From positions 9,862,001-9,926,000 of the forward strand of contig CM053162.1 in assembly GCA_028571685.1 (NCBI GenBank): 64,000 nucleotides of DNA, given 5' to 3'. Every line of letters begins with the position of its first letter. Position 1 is the first letter of the stretch. The translations under genes were made by a program, and so were the position numbers. Source of the stretch: Heterohyrax brucei (Eukaryota > Chordata > Mammalia > Hyracoidea > Procaviidae). Below are positions 27,501-39,500 of the stretch, in pieces. The notes under the pieces are model-generated. The model made no database searches. It worked only from the letters and a program-made list of their open reading frames with translations, and was not told where the DNA came from.

Positions 27501-30500
27501 AAACATCAGCAGTTCAGATCTGGTCCTCATTAAACCATAATCATTCCTGTCAAGTTGATGCCAACTCAAAGCAACCCGACAGGACAGAGGAGGACTGCCC
27601 TACAGAGTTTCCAAGAAGTGCCTGGCAGATTCAAACCACCGACCTTTTGGTTAGCAGATGTAGCACTTAACCACTATGCCATCAGAGTTTCCATGGTCCT
27701 CATTAGAACAAAGCAATTAGTTCTTTAAATGCCTCTATATTTATAAACAGCAAAAATCCTACCAATTGCCCACATATCCACACAAGATTCCAATCAAAGC
27801 AGGTGGAGAAAAATAACACTTCATGTTAAAACTTTTCTTTCAGATTGTTTCTCCTTTGCCTAAGGTTGGGTACGATCAGCTGGGAAGGCAGGGTGGATAG
27901 ACCTGAAAGCCTCAAGAGATCACTGGGAGTGACCATGAAAGGCCATCACATGACTACTGCTCAAGATCAAGGTCAAAGGGCAGAGGTGACATCATGCGCC
28001 GGGGACACCAGGTGGCTAAAGTTCAGGTGCTTCTCTTTCATGGCAGAGTCTACACTCATACATCCAGTGACTCAGCAACCACTCACCAGATGGAATGGAT
28101 TTCAATTCCATAATGTCATCCTGTCCCCAGATTCGTCAAGAGTCACAAACCTTGGGGCCTATCAAGACTGTTCAAACAAGAAGTGTCAGCACAGTCTGAG
28201 TATCTGCAATGGGTTTTCAGCCATTAGAAGATGAAAGGCGCTCTGTGCCACCCCAAAGATGCCTTCTTTTTTGAGAGTAAAGACAAAAGCAGCAGTAATT
28301 ATCATGACTTCTCCCTGCCAGCTCCAATTAGATCCTGGCCAGAGTTCCCCAAAACACATGGCTCTTGGCCACCTCAAAGAAATGACGTCCCAAAACTAAC
28401 AGCATATTTCTCCTTCTGAGCAGTGCTCAACATAGCAGAAGTGTTTAATACTGGGACATCAGAGGTGAAACCAGAGAAAGGACTCTTTTGCACAGTGTTA
28501 ATTATAGAAGGAAGGAACCCTGGTGGTGCAATAGTTAAGTGCGAAGCACAAAGTTGGCAGTTTGAATTCCAGTGGCTCTGCAGAAGAAAAGACCTGGCTA
28601 TCTGCTCCTGTAAAGATGCCAGCTTAGGAAATCTTATGAGGCAGTTCCACTCTGTCATAGAGGGTCACTATGGGTTGGAATTAACTCAAAAGTACAAAAC
28701 AACAATAATGACAAAATTGAGGACAGTGATAGTTCAGCGGTAGAATTCTCACCTTCTAGCAGGAGACCGGGATTCAGTTCCTAGCCTACGTACTTCATGC
28801 ACAACCACCACCTGTCATTGGAGACTTGCACGTTGCTATGGTATTGAACAGGTTTCAGCGGAGCTTCCTGACTAAGGTAGACTAGAAAGAAAGACCTGGT
28901 GATCTACTTTGGAAAATCAGCCAATGAAAGTCCTATGGATTGTGCATGGAGCTGTCATGAGTTGGGGGGCCCAACTAGACAGCAGCTAACAAGTACAGCA
29001 CACATAAAAAGAACCTGTCTCCAGCAAGGAAGGTCCCCTGCTTAGACAGGCTGTCTACAACCAAATGACCTTTCACAGGTTCTCACTGCTGCCCCTGGGA
29101 ACAGGGGCTTCATCAGCAGGTCCTGTGCAGCCCTCAGACCAGCACAGGGCCTGGCAGAGAGGACCCTTGATGAGCACATCAAGGGTCAAGACAGAAAGGA
29201 TCAATGACAGGGGAAGGAAAGCCACATGAGCATCTTCCCCATACACTGACAAATCTGTGGGCAATTTTTCTAGCAGGAAGCCAGATTCTCAGAAACCCAC
29301 CTTGGAGCTGCAGTCCGTCACTGACCGCCTCACCACACCAGTGCTTTACAAACTTGTCTGGCCACAAAACCCGGAAGTAAAACAAACACGATGTTTGTTA
29401 AGCTCCCGCCCTGGAGACTCTGATTTTGTAAGTAAGGGGCCAGTTACCAGCTGCCATCAAATGCCTCTGACTCCTGGCGACCCCATGCGCATCAGAGAGT
29501 TGTGCTCCACGGGGTTTTCAACAGCTACATTTTTTTTCTTTTTCTTTTTTTTTCATTGAGATTAAGGGAAAGTATACAATCAAATCAATTTCACATGGCC
29601 GCCTATACGCAGCTCCTTCTGCTCTCCTTGTCCGGTGACAGCACACCGCTCCCTTTCATTCTATACTTGTCGTATCCTCCCAGCAACATCCTGTCCCCTT
29701 CTCTCCATGTTCTTCTCTCCCATCTAGAAAGAGACCAGTAGAACAGCATCCTATAAGCACAGAGAATCTTCAAGTACACACACTACATGCTCACATTGTG
29801 TCCCTGAGTCCAGTTCCTTATTGTTCGAAGGGCTGACTATAGTAGAGTTTTCTGGACAGGGCAGCAGCTGGTCTGGGGCCCACGCTTCCAGGGGATCTCC
29901 CACGCCATCAGACCATCAGTTGTGGTCTTTTAGTAGAGTTCTTGAGCTGCACCCCTCTTTTTCTCGTGTTGCCACGGGGAGTCCACACTGCATACCCCAT
30001 CACGGCTGTCTTTGGTGGCGGCTGGGCACCGTCTGGTTTTTCTGGTCACATGTTAATACAGTCTCTGATTCACATGAGTTCTTCCGTCTCCTGAGCTCTT
30101 CTTCCCTCATATCTTTGTTGTTCTCCGTGATCATCTGTTCTGGATGAACTGGGACCATTTGCTGTACCTCAGATGGCAGCTCAGTAGCTTTTAAGACCCC
30201 AGAGGCCACTCACCAATATAGGGTCCAGAAGACTCTCTTAGCAATAGGCTATTATGGCAATTGGGCTCAAAGTCCCCCAAGAACATGGTCCCCAGGGACC
30301 GCCCTGCTACTCTACCCTTGCAGGACGGGTTACGACAAGAGCTTTCAGTCTGTGGTGAAGTCCAGTTAAGCTGGTTTACTTCCTCTTGTGTGCTGTCACT
30401 GCTGTCACCTAACTGAATTTCTGTCAACTATCTAATCTCAGCACTCTCTCTCTCTCCCTACCCTTGTAGCCTCAACAGCTAATCTTTTACAAGTGGAGAG

Positions 30501-33500
30501 CCAGACCTTTCTTCTGAGGCATCTCCAGGTAAACTCAAACCTCTTACATATAGCCTAGTGCATTAACTGCTCACTCCATCCAGGAACTCCAGAGCCGGGG
30601 CAGGGCTCTGGAATCTGGAAGTTTTCACAAGTGTCCCAGGCTATTCTTACAAATCTGAAATGCCAGCTGGGTTGACCCACTTCCTACCACGTGCCAGCTG
30701 GTCACAATAGTTTCAGTCCCTTTATTTTAAACAATCATTTGGACTGCAAGGTCCTGCTGCATGGGGTTAGATTCTGCCTCCTTGCTGTGGGATCCCAGAC
30801 CCCTGAGTCTCTCCTCAGAGATTACTGGTCAGCTGGATAGTAGGAGCCTTCTGCACACTTCTGTCTGTGCAGTACAGCTTGGTCATCTTTGCCCTTTGAC
30901 TCCATCACTGTTCCTCAGCAGCTCCACCAGGAGTTGCTGGACACAGGTAAGGATCCAGAATTATCTACACATCTGTAACCGCAGGCTACCTAGAGAACAA
31001 AAGCTATCCCATAGCTAGTATTACTTCCTTCACAAAAAATAAGGCAACAGTCTCCACATGGTCAGTCAGAACATAAAAGGATATGCCCAGGGTCCTAACT
31101 CAGCCAACCTTGGGTACACTGGCAACACACAGAAACCAAGTGGTTCCCTACCCTCAAGTATCTTGGCTTCCGCAAGTTCTATTCCCAGTCACCCTCTGTG
31201 AGCCCAGCACTGCCAGGGTCCCTGTCCACACACAGCCAGATACCAGGGGCCACACACACACTGCAATGAGACATCAACAAGGGGGACAAAGAGATGTGAT
31301 CCCAACTCTCTTCTCTCCTTTTTTTGAGGAGGTGGGGGAAGGGTGGCCTATATAAGAGCAGGACTGAGAACCCTGAGTTATTTGGGGCAAGCATGTCTAG
31401 CTGTGCCTCAGTTTCTTCCTCATAAAAGCAGATTAATAATCCCTCTCAGGCAGAGGTACTGTTAAAAATAATTAGCTGATACTCTGCTGCTTATTACTGG
31501 GGTGTTAATGACAGAGAGGTGCCTACCTGCCATTCCCCTGGATTTTATTTCCCACTTGCCCATAGCGAGGCTGCCCACTCCTCCCTGGGGCCTGAGTAGG
31601 CAGCTGGAGCTCAAGTTCAAGCGTTGCCGACCCAAAGATGCAAGCAGGAGTGGACCAGCCAGGCCCAGCAGCTCCCACCCTGCCCAGAGACACTGAGCGA
31701 GTCAAGGTCTTCATCCACCTGCCCTTTATCACTCTGCCCCACCTCCACTGAGGAGGACAGGGGCTGGCCTTGAGCCAGATTTGCCAAATCTCCAAACCAA
31801 ACCCAACCCACCGCCATAAAGTTGATTCCAACTCATAGTGACCCTATACGGCAGAACAGAACTGCCCCATCAGAGTGTCCAGGGACTGCTTGGCGCATTT
31901 GAACTGCCGATCTCTTAGCAATGACAGCACTTAATTACTGCACCACCAGGGTTTCCAGGCAGGGAGAAGAGAAAGTCCTTCCAGGGGTCTCTCCACCCTT
32001 CACCAAATGAAAGCAATTTCTAAAGCAAAGCCCGGCTGTTTGCTGAATCAAGCCTGTGCTCTGGGACTCAGTTTATACATCTGTAAGTTTCCAAAGACAT
32101 GTTTCCACGTTTTTTCATTATGATTAAGTGAAAACATACAATTCAAATCAATTTTCCATGTCTGCCTATCTGCAACTCCATCTGCTCTTCTCACCCTGTG
32201 ACAGAACACTCCTCCTTTTCACTCTTCTAGCACCCTTTCAACGAACACCTGTCCCCTCCTCTCTACCCTCTCCTATCTAGAAAGAAATCAGTAGAATGGC
32301 CTCCTACAAAGCTATAAAACTGTAAAGTACATATACCACATGTTCATACTATGTCCCTGAGTCCAGTCCATTCTTGTCTGAAGAGTTGGCCTCAGTACTG
32401 GTTTCAGGTCAAGGTCAGCAGCCAAGTCCAGGGGCCATGTTCCCAGGGGACCCTCTGGGCTACTGGACCATCAATTCTGGTCTCAAAAGCATTTTTAAAG
32501 TGATAAAAACCTTATCTCAAATGCAAACCTTGATTAATGCAGGAGTTCCTCGGTGGTGTAAATAGTTAACTCACTCAACTGCTAAATGAAAGGGTTGCAG
32601 GTTCAAGTCTACCCAGGGATACCTCAAAAAGAAAGTTTTAGTGATCTACTTCCAAAAACATCAGCCACTGAATGCCCTGCAGAGAACAGGTCTACTCTGA
32701 CACATACAGAACTACCATGAGTGAGAGTCAACAAGACAACAACTGGTATTTAATATACAACCCCAAACTATAAAACAGTAAACGTGGAGTCAGCCTAGCT
32801 GAAGCAGCAACAGGACCCCAAGGGCCTCCAAACTATAAGACATTGTCTCATAAAGCCTGTGGCAGAGGTTTTAAAGCCACTGAACTGGCCAGTGCCTGGC
32901 CTCTCCCTACCACCCACCGCTCAGCTTGTTGTACTATCTGGCTTGCATGTTGCTGTGATGATGGAAGCTATACCACTGATACTTCAAATACCAACAGTGT
33001 CACCCATGGTGGACAGGTTTCAGCAGAGCTTCCAGACTAAGACAGACCAGGAAGAAAGGCCTCACACTCTACTTCTGAAAATACAGCCAATGAAAACTTT
33101 TAGATCACAAGAGAACAGTCCCAGTAAGAGTGCTAGAAGATGAGTCTCTTAGGTTGGAATGCACTCAAAATGCATAGTGGTTGCACACTGGTGAGTGGTA
33201 CTTGGGGTCTTACAAGCCAGCAAGCTGCCATGTGAGGAATGTCAAATGGTCCGCAACCCACCTGGAACAGATGGCAACTGAGAACATCAAAGACATGAGG
33301 AAAAATGAGCTCAGGAGACAGAAGGACTCGAGAGACTACATCACCATGAGACCAGAAGAACTGGATGTTGCCCAGCCACCACCAAAGACAGCCCTGACAG
33401 GGAACACAATGTAGAGTCCGTGATATAACACAAGAAAAAGAGGTGTGCAGACCAAGAACTCTATTAAAGACCAGACTTGATGGTCTGACAACCTGGAGGG

Positions 33501-36500
33501 TCCCCTGAGAACATGGTCTCCAGACTTGTTGTTAGCCCCGAGCTGCAACCAGTACTGAAGCCAACACTTCAGACAAAGAATGGACCAGACTTGAGGACAC
33601 AGAGTAATGTATGTGGTGTGTGTACTTTACAGTTTAATATATAGATGAGGCTGTCCTTCTGGTTTCTTTTTTAGAGGGGAGAAGAGAGGGCGAGGAAAGG
33701 ACAAGTGTTGGCTGGAAGTAAAGAGCGAGAATAACAAGTGTCCTGTCACAGGGTGAGAACAGATAGAGTTGCAGAGGTGGGTAACAGAGGTTTTACACGG
33801 AAAATTGATTTGGATTACAAACTTTCACTTGACTGCAGTTAAAACTGCACAGAGGTTGTAGCAATGAACTTGAACATAACAACGATCATGAAGGTGGTAC
33901 AGGACTGGGCAATGTTTTGTCCTGTTGTGCGTGGTGTTGCCCTAAGTCCAGGCCAACTTGACAGCAACTCACTAACAACCAAAGGTCCTTAGGCAGCCTT
34001 GGATACAGAGGTCTGCTCCGATGCCAAGGCCTAAGGAGACCCTCAGGGTGCTCCATCAGCCCTCTAGGTGCTCTCCTATTCACTCCTAACTCGCACAGCC
34101 TGAACAGGTAGGTAATGGTCATAGCAAAAATGATCACTATTTTGTGTATTTTTATGAATCGTATCTCTAATCGTTACAACTAGGTTTCATTTACAGGTGA
34201 GAAAATATGTTAAGAGAGGGTAATTTATCAGCAAAACCCAGAAAACTAAAAGGGGGTAGAGCTGAATTCCAAACTAGAATCTGTCTGACTCCAAAGCCAG
34301 TGCTCTTCTCATTGACTCTGCTGCTTTTCAGGGGACAGCTATCATCCCTAGAGTTGCAGACAAACCAGCTGAAGTGCAGACAGACCTGCTGATTTAAACA
34401 ATATACTGCAAAACTCTACCTGCTACAAAGCCCACTTCCTGGGCCCCGGAGATGGATATCACTGTACCCACCACAATACAGTGATGTCCACCTTTGAAAC
34501 ACTAGCCTAGGGATGCTGATGCCCCACCCCAATCTTGCCCTCAGTCAGGAGCACCTCAACTGTAAGGCCCAGGAGGCCGCCTCACGCTGCCAGTTGGGAC
34601 TGCTAGGGTTTTCCCCACCGCCTACTGGAGCTTAGCTGTCCTGAGGGGCACAGCCAGGCAAGCTCCTCCAGAAGGCCTCCCTGGACCACCTCAACTAATA
34701 AACGAGTACTTCCTCCCTGGGGCCCGCACCTCCTCTGTGACCTGCCCCACCCATGTGGCATCAATGGCATCCTGTGGCTATGCTGGGTGCCAGCAGCCTA
34801 GCTTCCTCTTTGTACCGCTCTCTCCCCACCCTGTCACCACCTATCGGGCACACAGTTGGCACCTCCCATCTTCTCTCTGTCCTGGGTCACCACACTCAGA
34901 GGACAGACATATTGCCAAGTGGTTCCCCAGAAATGAAACAAGTAGACAAGAAGGTGAAGAAGGCAGCACCAGACAACCGCTTTTACTTACTCATTTTATT
35001 GTACTGTAGGTGAAAGTTTACAGCTCAAGTTAATTCCTCACACAAAAATCTAGACACATTGTTTTGCTACATTAGGTGCAATGTAGCAGCACACTTCCCC
35101 TTTCTATTCCGGGCTCCCTGTGTCCATTCAACCAGCTCCTGTCCCCTCCTGCCTTCGGACAGGAGCTGCCCACTTGGTCTCATGTATCTGACGGAACTAA
35201 AACGCACAGTCCTCGTGTGTATTCTTTCGTGTTTTATAGTCCAGCCTAATCTTTGAAGAGTGGGCTTCAGGAATGGTTTCAGTTCTGGGTTAACAGAGCA
35301 TCCAGGGCCCATCGTTTCAGGAGTTCGTCTAGTCTCCGTCAGATCATTAACCGGTCTTTTCGTGTGAATTTGAGTGCTGCTCCACAGTTTTCTCTTGCTT
35401 CATCTGAAGACTCTCTGTCAGGGTGGTCATTGGTGACAACCAGGCACCGTCTAGTCCTCATACCCTGAACTGATGGAGTCTGGTTCATGTGGTCTTTTAG
35501 TCTACTAGGCTAATATTTCACTTGTGTCTTTGGTTTTCTTCCTTTTCCTTTGTTCCAAGGCGGGTGGGACCAACTGATGCACTTTCAATGGCTGCTTGCA
35601 CATTTTAAAGATCCCAAACACTGCTCACCAAAGTGGGATGCAGAACATTTTCTTAACAAACTTTGTTATGCCAATTGACCTAGATGTCCTCTAAAACCAT
35701 GGTTCCCAGGATCCAGCCCCAGCTACTCTTTTAATTCATTTCCTCAAATTTCCACTGAGCCCACATTCTAATTCCAAAGCCTAGTGGTTTCATTTTATTG
35801 CAATTTCTGTTGAGATAATTATAGACGCCTTGTAATACAGTTGTTAGAAATAATACAAAGGGATTCCTTGTACACCTTGTCCAGTCTTCCATATGGTAGC
35901 ACTCTCACAAAATTACAGTGCTCTATCACAACCAGGTTATGCACATTGATACAACTCACAGACCTTATATCTCCACAGAGTTGAAGGGTGGGATAGTGCA
36001 AATGCTTGTTTGCTAGCTGAAAGCTTAGGGGCTTGAGTTTACCCAAAGGTGTCTCAGAAGAAAGGCCTGGCAATATACTTCTGAAAAATTGGCCATTAAA
36101 AACCCTATGGACCTAGATTTTCTGTTAGCTTGAAACTGAAACATTCCTGAAGCCAACTCTCAGACAAAGATTAGACTGGACTGTAAAACATAAAATTATA
36201 CTCCTGAAGAGTGTGCTTCTTGGCTCAAGTGAGACAACGTGAGAAGGCAAAAAGGGACAGGAGCTGGTTGAATGGGCACAGGAAATACAAGACAGAAAGA
36301 AGGAACATGCTATCATATTACAGGGAAAGCAACTAGGGTCACATAATAATATGTGTGTACATTTTTTCCATAAGAAATGAACTTAAATTGTAAAGTTAAA
36401 GCACAATTAAAAATGAGAAAAAAAAACCTATGGAGTACAGTTCTATTCTGACACATGTAGGGTTGCTATGAGTCCCAGTCAACTGTACAGCAACTGGTTC

Positions 36501-39500
36501 TTTTTATTTTAATTCAGATCTCTTCAGTTTCACTTGTATTCATTTGTGAGAGAGAGGCAGACAGATTTTACACTGATCTCACCACTGGAGGGTCCTGGAT
36601 CTACCACCACAGTGCAGATTTCGAACAGCTCCAGTAAAGGATCCCACCTGTTCCCCCTTACAATGAAACCATCTCCATACTAGTCCCCTAATCCCCCAAC
36701 CACTAATCTATCCTCCATTTCTAAGAGTCAGTCATTTCAAAAGTGTTGTATACATGGAGTATACAGTATGTAACCATTCAGAGTTGCTGTTTTTTTCACT
36801 TAATGTAATTCTCTGGAGATTCACTCACATTCTTAGCTTGACTTTTTGTATCACTGCTGTTGTTGCTAGGTCAAGTCAGTTCCAACTCGCAGCAACCCCA
36901 TGCACAACAGAACAGAACATTGCCCAATCCTGTGCCATCCTCACAATCGTTGCTATGTTTGAGTCCATGGTTGTGACCACTGTGTCAATTTATCTTGTTG
37001 AAGGTTGCCTTGGGCTGGGTTCTCTAGACAGCAAAACCAGTCAAGTGTCTAAGTATGCAGAAAGAGATTTCCATCAAGGAAATGGCTCACGTGATGGCAG
37101 AGGCTGGAATGTCCTGAGTCCGTGGATCAGGACAGAGGCTTCTCTTGAAGGGGCTGGTGAAGCCAAGACTGGCAAGTCAGAGAGCAAGGGCTCCCACTCA
37201 AAGGCTGTGAAGAGTGATGAATTCCAAGCTCTGCAGGTAAGATAGCTCAAATCCAAACAGGAGGCAGTTACAGGATCCAAATCCCAGTATCTCTGGATGA
37301 GCTGACAGCTCAAGACCCAGGAGCCAATGGTCAGAAAAAAAGGAGGGAGTTGCAGGACGCACAGCACACAGAACACCTGCTAACACACAGACGCAGGCTG
37401 CGCCTCCGAGGAGACTGCCTTGAAACTGACTGCCTACTCACAGCAGATGCAGTCATGGGAGTGACCCAGACGTCACAAGGGCCTTTTTCTTTTTCCCTTT
37501 CCCTCGTCTACTAAGCGTGATGTTCTTCTCCAGGAACTAGTCCCTGCTGAGGATACATCCAAACTAAGTGACAAAAAGTCTCACTATCTTTGCTTCTAAG
37601 GCACATTCTGGGTATACTTCTTCCCAGATAGATTTGTTTATTCTTCTGGCAGTCCTTGGTATATTCAAGACTTTCCACCAACACTGTAATTCAAAGGTAT
37701 CAATTCTTCCTCAGTCTTCTTAGCTTTCGCATGCATGAGACAACTGAAAAGACCAAGATTTCGTTAAGCCGTACCTTCGTCCACAAGGTGACAGCTTTGC
37801 TTTATAACATTTAAAGAGGTCTTTTGCAGCAGAGTTGTCATCTTATTTCTTCACTAACGCTTCCACAGACGTTGACTGTGGATGCAAGCAAAATGAAATC
37901 CTTGCCAACTTCAATATTGCTTACTGCCCCACGTACGAGAACTTTCGTTTCCTTCATGTTGAAGTATAATCCATATCAAAGGCTGTAGTCTTGGCTCTTC
38001 ACTGTTAAGTGCTGCGAGTCCTCTTGACTTTCAGCCAGCAAGGTTGCATCGTCTGCATATTCACTAACGAGTCTTCCTCCAATCCTGACACCATCTGCTT
38101 CTTCATATATTATTTGTTCAACAGACAAAGTATAGTGAAAGGAGGCAACCCCGACCCACACCTTTCCTCATTTTAAACCAGAACAAGCATCCTCTTGTTT
38201 TGTTCAAATGTCTATATATAGATTCTGGATAAGCAAAATTAAAGGTTCTAAATTCCTACTCTTCTCAACATTGTTCATAATTTGTTACGATCCACACAAA
38301 TATCTTTGCATAGTCAATTAAACACAGGCAAACTTCTTTACCGTATTCTGCTTTCAGTCAAGATCCATCCGACAACTGCAACAATATCCCTCCTTCTGCA
38401 TCCTCCTCTGAATCTGGCTTGAATTTCTGGCAGTCCCTGTTGCAATCATTTTGAATGGATGTACCACCATGTGTTTAATTAATAGCTGCCTTAGCAGACC
38501 AAGGGATCTATAAATTTCCTGGGAAAGTCTTATCCTTGGCCTTCAAAACATCTGAGAATCAACTTTGTTCTGAAACACTCTTCTGAGGCTCCCGGGCATG
38601 CTATATTACAAACTTAAGAAGCTGAAGGGATTACATATGCAAACAGGAAAGCTGCCAAGGGGAAGGGGCCTGGAGTCTGTACTGGAAACAAACCAAAATA
38701 ATCCTGTGGTGAAAGGAAATGGCTGGGAGTAGGGGAAGTGCTGATCTGAGTACTAGGAGTCAGTTCTAGAGCTACAGCAGAGTGTGCAGGTCAGCTTAGC
38801 TCAGCTCTTGTCAGCCTCGGATTGTCCTTTCAGGTGAAACAGTATGTTTATCTCGTTCCAGTTACTAGCAAGTTTTCCATTCCCCCGAGAGTGACCCATA
38901 TTGCACACTGGTACCGCAACAAATTTAACCAAATTTGTCCTTCATGGCAGCCGCTGGAAGCCTTCACATCTTGTCCATATAATTCCTCTGCCTTCTCCTA
39001 CGCTGGCTAAACACACCCTATATCCTTCCATCACTCACCAAACAGAATGCTTTCCAGACCTCTGGCTACCTGGTTCAACCTCACATTTGGCAATACTCCC
39101 TTTATGACATGGTACCCAGAATCCAACGGCATAATTCAAATAAGGTCAGACCAGCATGGCTTTATAATGGCGACTTCTATGTTTCCATTACTTATCCCAA
39201 CAATACACTCAATTACCACACACAAACCATACCAACAACTTAAACGTCAGCTATAAGGAACTGGTTGAATAAAAAATGTATGCAGCAATCAAAAATGGTT
39301 TTCAAAGGGTATGTAATAACATGGACAATCTATTTAAGATACAATGTTAAAGAGAAAGAGAAGAAAGCCAAAAGTGTATGATTCGTTTTTTTTTCTTAGA
39401 TTAACATTTACAGAACAAACTAGTATCTCATTCAACATTTACTACAGTAGGTACTATTTTAGAACAATGGTTAACAATCCCACAACAGATCAACACTCTG

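Noticed and set aside
28729-28800. Functional tRNA-Gly gene
   Set aside because: Acceptor and T stems do not pair, box B is degraded, and the sequence runs on into RTE-like SINE body; treated as a SINE head.
36754-37245. 163-codon open frame on the plus strand
   Set aside because: It crosses antisense RTE sequence and an LTR; chance frame.
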